A stretch of 24,000 nucleotides of DNA from Chrysomallon squamiferum (lineage: Eukaryota > Mollusca > Gastropoda > Neomphalida > Peltospiridae). The stretch covers positions 13,015,864 through 13,039,863 of the forward strand of contig CM022674.1 of NCBI GenBank assembly GCA_012295275.1, given 5' to 3'. Positions 8,677 through 23,257 of the stretch are shown here, in pieces. The position numbers and the translations under genes are program-made. How positions within the stretch are numbered: position 1 is the stretch's first letter; every line of letters begins with the position of its first letter. The notes beneath the pieces were generated by a model. The model worked only from the letters and a program-made list of their open reading frames with translations. It made no database searches and was not told the origin of the DNA.

Positions 8677-8942
8677 CAGTGGCGGATACAGTAATTCGTA
8701 AAGGTGGGGGCGGGTCACAGAGTCTTGACCCCCCCCTCCGTGATACGAAATGATGGCTGCTACAAGATTATTTGTATTATTATTATAATAATTATTCATA
8801 TATTTGTTCGTATACTTAAGAATAAACAGAAAAATTTTTTCATGCTATTAGGTTTGTGGACACTTTAAGCTGATTGTAAGCGATCTTAGCCTTAGAGAGC
8901 AGGGTAACCCACCTCTAAAATAACTTCCAGATTCTGCCCCTG
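8677..8942. mobile_element. Candidate hAT-like MITE, about 266 bp
   Basis: The left end CAGTGGCGGATACAGTAA and the right end, read inward on the other strand as CAGGGGCAGAATCTGGAA, form an imperfect terminal inverted repeat. Ends of the form CAGTGGCGGAT-CAG are common in hAT-type non-autonomous elements of invertebrates (from general knowledge). The inside has a G run then a C run near the left end (8704-8738), AT-rich sequence and no open frame. I see no convincing 8-bp target duplication, so the right border may be off or the element may be decayed. Confidence 0.45.
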
Positions 8943-9015
8943 CATCAGTTATAAAAGATAATGCCAGTAATGCGACCTGTCACGGCTTCTGGGGGTTTAA
9001 GGAAATTCTGCCATT

Positions 9016-9047
9016 TTTATTGGACCAATAAATTTCATGGGCGGAGC
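9016..9047. promoter_or_regulatory. Palindromic CCAAT box and GC box
   Basis: TTTATTGGACCAATAAA (9016-9032) is a perfect palindrome built of two facing CCAAT boxes, the NF-Y core. GGGCGGAGC (9039-9047), an Sp1/KLF-like GC box, follows. The arrangement resembles a Pol II promoter, but no convincing start codon or exon follows on either strand. Confidence 0.3.
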
Positions 9048-9355
9048 GGTGCTGAATATTAATGAGGTGAAATTGAGTTGTCGTACGACTGGTTTTCGGT
9101 TGCCCCAGTAAACCCCTTGTGTGTATCAGATGTTGTAATTGTTTCACGTTGTCTAGTTCAATTAAATACAGAGGGGTGGTTTTTTTTTTTTTTTTTTTTT
9201 AAAATTCTGATAAGTTTATTAAAGTTTTATTACGGGTATTTTATGAAGATGGGCAGTAAGAAGATATTTTAATTTGTGAAAATGATTTTGTTTCTTTTTC
9301 TTTCACACTCTTTCTGTCGATCTGTCTTTCTGGCCAAATTCTCACTTTAATACCG

Positions 9356-9357
<2 letters not shown>

Positions 9358-9405
<48 letters not shown>
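9358..9405 (+). repeat. (CT)n microsatellite, 48 bp
   Basis: Perfect CT dinucleotides within a longer pyrimidine-rich stretch. Confidence 0.95.
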
Positions 9406-9408
<3 letters not shown>

Positions 9409-9961
9409 CTTTCTCAGCCTTTCACATTCTGTCTCTCAGTAAGTGTGTATCTTTACATAATAAACTGAACACTGTCAGCCAACTTTTTAAAACATATCTG
9501 TTAACGAATGAATTGCTTTATGTAATACTTCTCTGAAATATCCGATATTCCCTTGATATCATTAACTGTCAAAATTACAAAATGTCTTTTTTTTCTTTTT
9601 CTTAAATAAAAAAATTGTAAAATAAATAAAAAAACAACTAATATATAAGCAAAATATAATTAAACAAATAGATATTATTTCTTTCAAAGAAAAGAATTAA
9701 ATAGAAAAGTTAGTACAAAGAAATATATAAAGGTCACGAAGGTGCAGATAAATAAAATAAAAAAATTATATTCACGTAAATACGTAAACAAAGCTAAATC
9801 AAAATTTGTCGAAAGCAACATGAGGAAGTGAAAGTAAATATAATAGTAACATCCAGTGTACTTGATAAACAAAGAGAAAATGAAATTCACTAAAATGGTC
9901 CCTCGTAACCCCAACAAAATCGTTAAGAAACAAACATGATTTCATCAAGAAAATATCACTT

Positions 9962-9980
9962 ATCGATACACAGTATCGAT
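9962..9980. promoter_or_regulatory. Inverted pair of ATCGATAC sites
   Basis: ATCGATAC, a 3-nt gap, then GTATCGAT forms a perfect inverted repeat. TATCGATA at 9961-9968 equals the DRE core known in Drosophila. Whether this organism uses that factor is unknown. Confidence 0.22.
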
Positions 9981-10067
9981 GTTTCTTACAATTATCGCTG
10001 ACATTTCGTATTAACCCCGACGTAGTTTGAAACTGACACCTTCATTCATGATAAAACCCCGCGTGAT

Positions 10068-10106
<39 letters not shown>

Positions 10107-10255
10107 CAATAATAATAATAAAAACAAACAATAATAAAAATAATAAAACAACAACATCATCAACATCATCAACAACAACAACAACAACAACAACAATAAT
10201 AATAATAATAATAATCATAAAAATAATAATAATAATAATGACGATAATAATAACA
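10068..10255 (+). repeat. (AAT)n/(AAC)n compound microsatellite
   Basis: AAT (10068-10103), mixed AAT/AAAC, AAC with CATC interruptions (10145-10195), then AAT again. Confidence 0.93.
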
Positions 10256-10755
10256 ATCTTGTAGATTTCAAGCTTAACGGGACCTATACCGCTTTAAAGA
10301 AAATTATCCGCAAATGCACCGTATAACCTCCGCCACATTCCGCATTTACTCCGCTTGATTAATTTCAATTAAGTTTTCTTTGTGCCGTTAACGCGACGGT
10401 AAATACCTGTTTGTCAGTGTTCTGTGGTGTTTAATAGATTTCTGCATTTGGCAGTTTGTAACCCTATGCTGCCGTGAAAAAGCTTTCCAGACGCTGCAGT
10501 AGTCGCTGTTATGGCGACGTCGAAAATGACAATCGGAATTACACGGTTGAGTGATTGGAAACAGAGAGAGAGAGAGAGAATAAAGTGCAGAGGTAAATTT
10601 CTTCCAGGTGTGTCGATCTCCCAGATTGCCACCCACCTGTAACATCTGTGACGATGATGATGATGATGATAATAAAATAATGATAATAATAATAAAAGAT
10701 TATCAATCTGTCCAGTCTCGCTATTTCTCTCGCCATCCCTTCTTCATCTTCCCCA

Positions 10756-10892
<137 letters not shown>

Positions 10893-11014
10893 TTCTTTAT
10901 CTCTCTCTCTTTATCTCTTTCTCTCTGTGTTGTTGTATTGAGAGAGTAAGAGAGAGAGAAAGAAAAATCAGGGACATTTTGTGTTAAGAATAATAAATAT
11001 TAATCAACTATTAT

Positions 11015-12816
<1,802 letters not shown>

Positions 12817-12840
12817 AAAAAAAAAAAAAAAAAAAAAAAA
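12817..12840 (+). repeat. Poly-A, 24 bp
   Basis: Single A run in unique DNA with no retroelement features next to it. Confidence 0.9.
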
Positions 12841-13065
12841 TGCATTCAGAAATGGTTTTCAAATAGGTTATGGTTTTGTTTTTTTGTGCGGTATCCTGTT
12901 TATAGAATGTTTCTTTGACGCCGTAATAAGCTGGACGGAGTTGATGGGTGTTTAAAAAGTGTTTAAAATGTCATTTAAGAAACGTGAATGTTCCAACGTG
13001 TTTATTTCAACGTCTCCGCGAATAATATTTCTATGTAGAATATCATTAGTTAAATATAAAAAATA

Positions 13066-13067
<2 letters not shown>

Positions 13068-13103
<36 letters not shown>

Positions 13104-13156
13104 CTCAACCATCCTTGCTGATCCTATTTTTCTTTATCTCTCTCTCTCTCTCTCTA
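13068..13156 (+). repeat. Poly-A (about 33 bp) and short (CT)n
   Basis: A run to 13100, then 13138-13156 (CT). No element recognised. Confidence 0.88.
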
Positions 13157-14137
13157 ATTTCATTTATATTTTTTGTATGATCTTGTTTTTATTTATATGA
13201 TCAAATCTTTCATATTATCGTTTCAACTCAGATCCAAACGATATAAAACGTCTAACTAAACGTAAGAAAATAGTGTTGTTTTCCTTTTTGTTTGATGTTG
13301 TTTTTTTTTTTTTATGATTTTCTTTTTTTCTTTTAATAAATTTCTAAAATTACATGCCTATTGGGGTGGGGTGTTTATTAGTTTTGTGGTGATTTTAAAA
13401 AAAAAAAATTATTTCTTTAGTTGTTTAACGGTCGATATACTAACTAATGCGTTCGATGCTCACCTCTCTAACACTAAGAATTTCTTGCATTACATTTTCT
13501 TTGAATTTGTATTTTCTCAAGTTTTCAAACAAGCAGCTAGCGAAGGGTCAGACTTAAGTAAACAAACAGGTTACAATCGGAACTATTTCTCTTTGACGGA
13601 TGAATAATACGATAATTCGAAAACATGTCCTTGTCGCAGACGTTCGCCCATTATATATTAAGCTGAAAAGATGACCACGTGTTTGTTTAACCCTTCTTTG
13701 CTGAATTCACAGTTCACAGCCGAACCACCAGACGTGTCTTTTGCGATCGCCCCTGAAAAAGCAGAAGCCTAAAACAACATCACGGTTCATATTTCACTGA
13801 ATACAGCAATATTCGACACAAAAGAAAGATGGCGGCTGGTAAACATGTCCTCAGGTGGTTGCCCGGATGACCAGATGCTTAGTTATTATGGGTTCTCGCG
13901 TGTCACCTTAAAGCGTTGTCTTGACAAACACAAGATGTGTTTGCTTCTTTATTTCTCAGCAAAAATTAAAAGCATATCTGCTCGAGGCGTTGGTTGTTTT
14001 TCTTCTTGAAGTGTGTTTGACTTGTTTTCGAGATTCACCTTTTTCCGTTTCAGTGATTTTTTGGAAGAGGAGTCGGTTTTCGGTTAATAAAATAGGGGTG
14101 GACGTTTTATGTTTATGAAGGAAAGGTGTTAGTTCCA
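13157..14137. other. Unique DNA, promoter-like near 13.7-13.9 kb
   Basis: T-rich first part. Then a GC-richer patch has CACGTG (13676), GCGATCGC (13743) and the YY1-type ATG (13826). Frames at 13314 and 13921 are short and unrecognised. Confidence 0.5.
13826..13836 (+). promoter_or_regulatory. YY1-type site overlapping an ATG
   Basis: AAGATGGCGGC is a strong YY1 consensus containing an ATG at 13829. The frame reads M-A-A-G-K-H and stops after 13 residues unless spliced; GTAAAC (after CTG) and GTGGTT (after CAG) are possible donors. The surrounding 150 bp is richer in GC than its neighbours. Confidence 0.28.
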
Positions 14138-14330
14138 TTAATAATAATAATGATGATAATAATAATAATAATAATAGCGAAGGAAGGAGTAGAAGTAATA
14201 GTGGTAGCAGTAGCAGTAGTTGTAATAGTAGTAGTAATAGTAGTAGTAGATATAGACATAGTAGTAGGGTTATGGCACTAGTAGTAATTATAATAGTAGT
14301 AGTAGTAGTTGTTGTTGTTGTACATAGTAA
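14138..14330 (+). repeat. (AAT)n and (GTA)n compound microsatellite
   Basis: AAT triplets (14138-14176) followed by imperfect GTA/AGT triplets to about 14325. It causes the leucine-rich false frame on the minus strand. Confidence 0.9.
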
Positions 14331-14439
14331 CACAGTGAATAACGATGCTAACAATGAAAACGTATAGGATGAAGACGACAATGACGACCATGATTATTAT
14401 TTTACTGAAAACTTGAAAACATGATTTCTTAATTCCAAG

Positions 14440-14760
14440 CTGAAATCAAAATCAAATTAAATCAGACACCAGACCCAGAACAATCTGGAATGGGAAAAAC
14501 AAAATTTGCAAAGGTCACTTTCGTAAATTTAGTTACTGGAAATTAATTTTGATAAAGTGATTTGACCTGACCTCGCGAGTCTGGTACCGAGTCAAGCACG
14601 TGATTTCTTGTTAGTGTCACGTGACTGCAATATTTCACAGTCAGAGGCGTCACGTGGCCATTACTTTTCGTTCAGTTAACCATGAACCAACTGAAGCATG
14701 AAAGTCATTTTCATTTCTAATATTTTCATGTTGTCTAATTTTACTAATTACGTTAATAAC
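14440..14760 (+). repeat. Degenerate repeat unit and tRNA-less copy of the gene 6 upstream region
   Basis: Holds one core of the 150-180 bp family (14547-14563, TTTTGATAAAGTGATTT). It is followed by three CACGTG boxes (14597, 14618, 14651) and a stretch (14617-14740) similar to 15030-15100, the upstream flank of tRNA gene 6. No tRNA sequence follows it, so it is either a deleted copy or an independent member of the repeat family. Confidence 0.6.
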
Positions 14761-15029
14761 AATTATAGGAATATTTATTAATAATTATGTATAAATATTT
14801 TGAGAAAAAAAAAATTATCACGGTTTTCGGGACTCCTTTTAGTGGTTGGAATGGGAAATTACTGACACAGTCTGTCTAGATTGTTTATTACTAACAATAT
14901 TGTATGAATACTTTTTAGTTTATTCAATGCGGATGCTATCTGGCAATGTAACTCATCGCCCTTGGCGGGTCGCTATCTTCAGCTGAACCTAAGACATCAC
15001 AAGACGTTTTATTTCTTCAGTTTATTGCA

Positions 15030-15038
15030 TCACGTGAC
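15030..15038 (+). promoter_or_regulatory. TCACGTGAC box upstream of tRNA gene 6
   Basis: E-box core at 15031-15036, centred about 89 bp before tRNA gene 6. The same core and following sequence (CAGTCA, then AACTGAAGCATGAAA) recur in the tRNA-less relative at 14617-14710. Confidence 0.4.
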
Positions 15039-15122
15039 TTTTAATATCCCGCAGTCATAATAAATTAACTGAAGCATGAAAAAAATTATTATTTCTAGTT
15101 TGATTTGGATGTAAAATATCAT

Positions 15123-15211
15123 CCCGTGATAGCTCAGTTGGTAGAGCGGAGGACTGTAGAGGTTTGTACAAAGCTATCCTTAGGTCACTGGTTCGAATCC
15201 GGTTCGCGGGA
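15123..15211 (+). tRNA. tRNA-Tyr(GUA), gene 6, intron-containing
   Basis: Dispersed copy about 7.2 kb from gene 5. The exons are identical to gene 1 (CCCGTGA/TCGCGGG acceptor, GTA anticodon, intact A and B boxes). The intron is AGGTTTGTACAAAGCT, one base different, again keeping TACA. Termination should occur at the T10 run 15217-15226, the longest of the set. It sits inside a region of degenerate repeats of about 150-180 bp (14440-16060). Its upstream flank, which carries TCACGTGAC, has a tRNA-less relative at about 14617-14740. Confidence 0.96.
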
Positions 15212-15339
15212 ATTTGTTTTTTTTTTCCCTTAGTTCATTTATTATTAAGTTTAGCTGATGTTTATCATCGGTAACAATAATAATAAAAATAATTTATTTG
15301 TTGTCGGATTGGATATGAGTTAGACAATTTATGACAAAA

Positions 15340-16060
15340 ATTTTATTATTAGAAAATAATTTTGATAAAGTGAATTTGAATGGCATTGCCTAATCTAGTA
15401 AAAAAAAAAAAAAAATTAAAGAGGACCTTTTTAAAGGTATTTCAAGCACTCTAATCTAGAACTTTTGCAATCGTATCGAGCAGCGGGTGGAACGAGAAAT
15501 AAATTGGATAAACTGTCACAGATACTCAGTTATTAAAAATAATTTTGATAAAGTGAATTTAAATCGTATTGTCTGAAGAAATTATAAAGCATTGGATTGA
15601 AAGTCGACCATGCATGCCTAGCATGGGCTTTCTGCGAATACAGGACAGAGCCTGGAAATCAAATTAAATACCTTTTCATTATTAAGGAATAATTAGAATA
15701 AAGTGAATTTAAATGGCCCTTCATGAAATACCAGAGAAACTGATGAATGAGTCTGAGGTTGAAGATCGTTCAAGCACGCCTGCCTGGGGCTTTCGCCGGA
15801 CGTAGAGCTGTGTTAGAATGGGAAAATAATAAGATTAAACTCTCATAAAAATGTGGCTGTTAGAAAATAATCTTGATAAAGTGAACTTGAATGACGTAGT
15901 CTAACGTAGCAAATAAATGGTTCACTACAGCTATGTGATCAAAATGACAACAATTTACGAGTTGGTATGTACGCGCTTTTTGCGCTCGTTGTCGTTTTGT
16001 ATTTGTTGCGTAACGTGGCCATTGATTTCTTTGATTCATTAATAAATTAAATAAAGAAGC
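15340..16060 (+). repeat. Degenerate tandem repeat array, about 150-183 bp period
   Basis: Four units whose cores resemble TTTTGATAAAGTGAATTT start at 15360, 15543, 15693 and 15871. Units 2-4 share a later partial motif, roughly TTCAAGCAC-CCT then GGGCTTTC, in drifted form. Unit 5 ends with ACGTGGCCATT (16013-16023), also found at 14652-14662. Identity between units is moderate. It may be an old satellite or a decayed mobile element; a short GTTCAAGC resembles a Pol III B box but is too weak to call a SINE. Unit 3 includes a hairpin, CCATGC/GCATGG (15608-15626). Confidence 0.6.

Positions 16061-18612
<2,552 letters not shown>

Positions 18613-18691
<79 letters not shown>
18613..18691 (+). repeat. 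(GA)n microsatellite, 79 bp
   Basis: Perfect GA array after a GTGTGTGAGAG lead-in. Confidence 0.97.
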
Positions 18692-18694
<3 letters not shown>

Positions 18695-18746
18695 TAATCA
18701 AATAAGAAATTAATCTGAATCGACGGACTGAATGAATTCTGAATTA

Positions 18747-18875
18747 TTATTGTTGTTGTTGTTGTCGTAGCCATCGTTGTTGTTATCGTTGTTGATGTTG
18801 TTGATATTATTATTATTATTGTCGTTTTTTTGTTATTGTTATTATTATTACTATTGTTATTATTATTACTATTAC

Positions 18876-18920
<45 letters not shown>

Positions 18921-19000
18921 CATCATCATCGTCATTATTGTTATTATTAAACTGTGTTAATATTGTTGTTGTCGTTAGTGTTGTTGCTGTCGCTATGGTT
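18747..19000 (+). repeat. (GTT)n and (ATT)n compound microsatellite
   Basis: GTT and ATT triplets with interruptions, the longest clean part being ATT at about 18876-18920, then ATC. It is read falsely as poly-Leu or poly-Asn. Confidence 0.93.
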
Positions 19001-19259
19001 GTCATAGTCTTGACACTGATGGTCATGTTTCATCTACGAATGTTACATTAAAAGCCATACATAACATACATGTTTTCCTGCCTGTATAAGACAACGTGTA
19101 CAAGAAAGCAGGTTGTTATTGTATAAAACTGAGGGCTTCAACAAATATCCAGAAGCCATTGACACAGCATTAATCAATATGTCATAGATAACGGTATGAA
19201 ACAACGACTTTTATGTTGTTGCTGCTGTTGTTGAGGTTGTCATTGACGTTAATATTTTT

Positions 19260-19375
19260 CATGTATTTATTTTATTTTATTTTATTTTATTCATTTATTT
19301 ATTTGTTTCTTTCTTTATTATTATTATTATTATTATTATTATTTTACAGTTATTCCACATTTATTATTATTTTTT
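19260..19375 (+). repeat. (TTTTA)n, (TTTA)n and (ATT)n arrays
   Basis: Five TTTTA units, then TTTA units, then about 27 bp of ATT. Confidence 0.9.
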
Positions 19376-20238
19376 TAACATTATGATGTTTAGCATTCAG
19401 GTTTTAGTATGTATTTACTTGTTTATTCATTTCTACTTTGCTTTGACTTCTTCAGTAGCGTTTCAGAAATTATACGCTCAACATGAAAGCTTAAACAGAT
19501 CATAGATTCGACAAAGTTTCATTATTACAGTCGACAAAATAACTTCTATTTATATATGCAGTTACATCATGTCGATCTTAGACAAGCAGCAATTTAAATA
19601 ACAAACAGGCAGCCCATTTACGATAGTCGTAAAATCGTAATGATATAAATATTATGACTGGAGCAAAACAACCTGCTTTCTGTTGTCGTAAAATTACGTA
19701 AGTGAGACATTATAACCTTTTTTCGACCGTGTCGCAGTTTCGTATGGGAGTTAACTAACCGCGTTTTCGGTTGTCGTAAAGTTATGTGTGAACGGTGAAG
19801 CGAACCCGTTTCTGGCTGTCATCGGGTTACGTCATATTACGTCACGACGATACCTCATAATTCTTAGCTAGCAGGTTTTTAATCTCTTTCGTTCAGAAGG
19901 TGTCATTTTTCAATGATTAGCGGATTTACTGACCTGCCATATGTGACAGTCACTAGTGACTCGGTATGACGTCACTTTCAGAGTGTAGACAGACACATGT
20001 GAAAAATGTCAGGGTTTGCCCATCAATAGGTGTGGCCCCGTTATGAGACGGGAAACAGGTTTTAAATGTTCATGTCGTTGTTGTTTGTAAACTGGAAATG
20101 TTGGTCTAGTTTTATTGTTCTTGGTGATGGTGATGATGACGATGATGATGTTTGTATTAATGTTATTATGAACTAATATGTTCACGCTCATATAGAAAGA
20201 AAGAGAGAGGAAGAAACAGAAGGACAGAGATGAATGAG
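19376..20238. other. Unique DNA with GTCGTAAA direct repeats and a CRE
   Basis: GTCGTAAAA occurs at about 19626 and 19685, and GTCGTAAAG at about 19773. AACC followed by a TTTCTG/TTTTCGG word precedes the later ones and recurs at 19803. TGACGTCA lies at 19967. No coding signal. Confidence 0.45.
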
Positions 20239-20313
20239 AGAAAACGAGAGAGAGAGAGAGAGAGATAAAAGACAGACATAGAAAGATTTTTTTGTCTGCA
20301 ATACAACAGAGAT

Positions 20314-20404
<91 letters not shown>
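20239..20404 (+). repeat. (GA)n microsatellites
   Basis: A short GA run (20239-20265) and a perfect 87-bp array (20318-20404), separated by unique sequence. Confidence 0.95.
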
Positions 20405-20411
<7 letters not shown>

Positions 20412-21111
20412 AAAGAGCTTCAGCGACAGACAAAGATTGAAATATAAGTCAGTACCAGGAACCGATCCATCATACCCTTCCTTCACCACTCCTCACGTCA
20501 AACCCACAACAACATCACAACAGTTTCATTATTTCAGTTCCCGACCCGACCTAGATAGAAAGATTCATCTATTCTGTTGTTTGTTGTTTTACCAATACAC
20601 AAAACATTCAGAGTCTAGCCTGGGGCTAGTGACAAACTCATTTCCAGGATCGGCAATCGTTTGTCAAAAAAAAAAAAAAAAGAAGCGAAGCATCAACAAA
20701 ATAATACCCCACTTTGAAAATTCCTCGTCCGTGACTGCGCATGTCAGTGATAAATTTGAACTTAGCGAAACGGAAATACCGCGAGAGTTGGCGAGATGAA
20801 GTCACGGCATTGTGTAAACCAATAATGGTTTCTACGTGCCGCTACACATTTACACTTCAGCTCGGAATACAACAATTAATAAAACAGGACCGTTTCTGCT
20901 GGTTCTAACAGAGGGGAGGGGCGGTTCTCACTTCCTACCACCTCCCTAGGGAATAAAGCCCCCCGGGGAAGGTTGCTCAGGAGCGTTTAACACGTGTACG
21001 AGAACTTACGTCCGCACATCCTTTCATGGAATACCCCACGGGCGGTTCTTGGGGGTCGCGTCAAATCGTTTAACACAGTGACGAGAAGATACACGCATAT
21101 TCCTTACAGAT
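20405..21111. other. Unique DNA, no provable gene
   Basis: A 120-residue plus-strand frame at 20437 includes a poly-Lys stretch from an A16 run and matches nothing I know. GC-rich patch near 20915-20975 (CCCCCCGGGG). Confidence 0.45.
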
Positions 21112-21201
21112 GTTCTCTGTCTAACCTTACATTACCCTGTGTTTCAGTCGTAGTTCTCTGTCTAACCTTACATTACCCTGTGTTTCAGTCGTAGTTCTCT
21201 G
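21112..21201 (+). repeat. Perfect 41-bp tandem duplication
   Basis: Two identical 41-bp units (21112-21152 and 21153-21193) starting GTTCTCTGTCTAACC and ending TTTCAGTCGTA, plus an 8-bp start of a third. No difference between units implies recent origin. Just before it, a looser similarity between 20985-21021 and 21067-21103 (GTTTAACAC-GACGAGAA) hints at an older duplication. Confidence 0.9.
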
Positions 21202-21384
21202 GCAGATCCTAAATGTATAACACAGAGGTGTATGAGATATTTTTAACACAGATGTTACGTGTTTAATTGTCACCTGTCAGAAAACCGCGGCCTCCGTTTT
21301 AAAAGTAGAACTGCTGTTGTGTACGTCTCAAAACAATTTCAGTTTGACAGCTTAACAAGGGTTGTAAATGTGGTCATGGTTTAT

Positions 21385-21386
<2 letters not shown>

Positions 21387-21415
<29 letters not shown>

Positions 21416-21590
21416 CCGTAATGGTCCCGAGGTTCAAAGCTAGTAGTTTTATTAATTTATTTCTGTTTGGAGATATCTTTAAAAAAAAAAACTTTTTGTC
21501 GTACGTGAGTGATATTATTATTATTATTATTATTATTGTTGTTGTTGTTGTTGTTGTTGTTTCTGAGCTTCTTGTTGTTGTTGTTATTAT
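21387..21590 (+). repeat. Poly-T, poly-A and (ATT)n/(GTT)n arrays
   Basis: T run (about 21387-21416), A11 at 21480, then ATT passing into GTT (21515-21560) and a second GTT/ATT patch. Confidence 0.9.
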
Positions 21591-22468
21591 TTACTGAGAT
21601 ATACAAGAAGTGGAATCTAGAGCTTATCAATCGTTATCCACGTTATTCACCTTTCTTAATATCTGTTAATGAAAAATACTGCGATTTGAACCGATAACAA
21701 GCCAGTCTGAAATTGTGCTAGGACTTGGATAGAAGATTTTTCTATATCATGTATTAAAAATATTTTCGGAGCTCTTGTTATAACGGGATATAACTGCGTC
21801 TCTCTCTCTCTCTCTCTGCGGTAATTGCGCTGACGTCTTCACGCCTCGTTATAACGTCACACGCACTCACTGAACTTGCAAATCATTGAAATATTTCTTC
21901 ATCGTGCTTCGTCGTAAATAAATATTAGTATCCAACCATTTCGAGCTTCAAAAGAAATAATCGCATTAAGGAAACCGTGTAAACGGTCCGGTCAAAGCGA
22001 TTTATGTATTAAAAGAAATGTCAGTTTCAATAAAACGCGACCCTGCTTGTATATATATTTCATTACCTGGTGTCGCATATCTCTCGTACATTTTCACCCC
22101 AGCGCGTGACGTTTGCTGATATGTAAATGAGATATTAATACACACGTTTCATGGTTGCGTCCTGGGAAACGGAAATAGATGTGGTTAAGGGGTGATAATC
22201 TAGAACCAATATTTAATCCCACCTGCACGGATTAATAAAACGATTAATTAAACAGCTCTGACAGATTTAGTTCGGTGTATTGTAGATATAAATACAGAGT
22301 GTTTTCGGTGTAGACAGCTTTCACAATGCGATTTTGTAACCGGTCTTTTTTTTTCATTACGTTGTCTGTGGGGGCGAGCGTCTGTCAGTTTTCATCTTGT
22401 AAATGGCTAATTAAAAGTTGTTAGTAATACGTTGTGACCTTAAAAGCGGAAAATTGGTAGGGTAACGC

Positions 22469-22470
<2 letters not shown>
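21591..22470. other. Unique AT-rich DNA, no gene seen
   Basis: Short (CT)n at 21801-21818. Nothing further recognised on either strand. Confidence 0.5.
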
Positions 22471-22508
<38 letters not shown>

Positions 22509-22630
22509 TATGTGTGTGGTATTGTCGCGGTTGGTAAACGGGGCAGTGACGTCACCTAATAAAACGTAATTTAATGTCGGTCGTAATAGTGTTTATGAGC
22601 GTGTATGAGTACGTGTGTGTGTGTGTGTGT
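22471..22630 (+). repeat. Poly-A (about 36 bp) and (GT)n
   Basis: A run 22471-22506. A perfect CRE TGACGTCA lies at 22547-22554 and GT dinucleotides at 22615-22630. Confidence 0.88.
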
Positions 22631-22674
22631 CTGTGTGCGTGCGGGTGTAAGTAATGCAACTATTCATAGTCTCA

Positions 22675-22758
22675 ATAATAATAATATTGATATGATAATG
22701 ATAATAATATTAATGTTAATAATAATGATGACAAAAGTAACAATCATTATTTTAGTAG

Positions 22759-22789
<31 letters not shown>

Positions 22790-22790
22790 A
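22675..22790 (+). repeat. (AAT)n-rich patch and (CT)n
   Basis: AAT/GAT triplets (22675-22730) and 13 CT units (22764-22789). Confidence 0.88.
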
Positions 22791-23160
22791 GCTGTTATTA
22801 TTCATTATATTTTTGAAATTTTACAAATGACATCGCCTCCTCTATAAAAATAAAAATAGCATTTTAACAATATTAACACTTTTAATACTTTGGACAAGCA
22901 CATCTAAATGTTCAACTGTACTCAAATATTTTCTCAAATCCCAGAGATCAACCACATAAAAATGTTTAAACTTCGGAAATCCTAAAGGGATGTAATAAAA
23001 CTGTATTAATCCAGCAGTAAATCTCAATTACTATTAATTATCATCACAAAACAATCGAAATTTAATTATCTTAAGTGATACAGCTAATGTAGTACTCAAT
23101 TAAAAAGGGGGGCGGTCTGCGTGCGGGGGGGGGACAAGATTTCCTGTTATTTCCTGTGTC

Positions 23161-23173
23161 TGACGTCACGTGA
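23161..23173 (+). promoter_or_regulatory. Overlapping CRE and E-box upstream of tRNA gene 7
   Basis: TGACGTCACGTGA joins a perfect CRE (TGACGTCA, 23161-23168) and an E-box (CACGTG, 23167-23172), centred about 89 bp before tRNA gene 7. Just upstream are two TTTCCTGT words (23140-23160) that resemble part of the block in genes 1-4. Confidence 0.4.
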
Positions 23174-23257
23174 ACTGTACTTTAACTCGTGAACATCAAG
23201 GAACATTAAGAATCATTGTTTTTAATTACTAGTTTAATTTATACGTTATTTATACAT

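Noticed and set aside
13956-14381. 141-residue leucine/threonine-rich frame
   Set aside because: Encoded by imperfect triplet microsatellites, with no domain and no conserved start.
20437-20799. 120-residue plus-strand frame
   Set aside because: It includes a poly-Lys run from an A16 tract, has no recognisable motif, and is near the length expected by chance.
21430-21445. GAGGTTCAAAGC as a SINE or tRNA B box
   Set aside because: No A box, no tRNA arms and no tail upstream or downstream apart from an unrelated T run.
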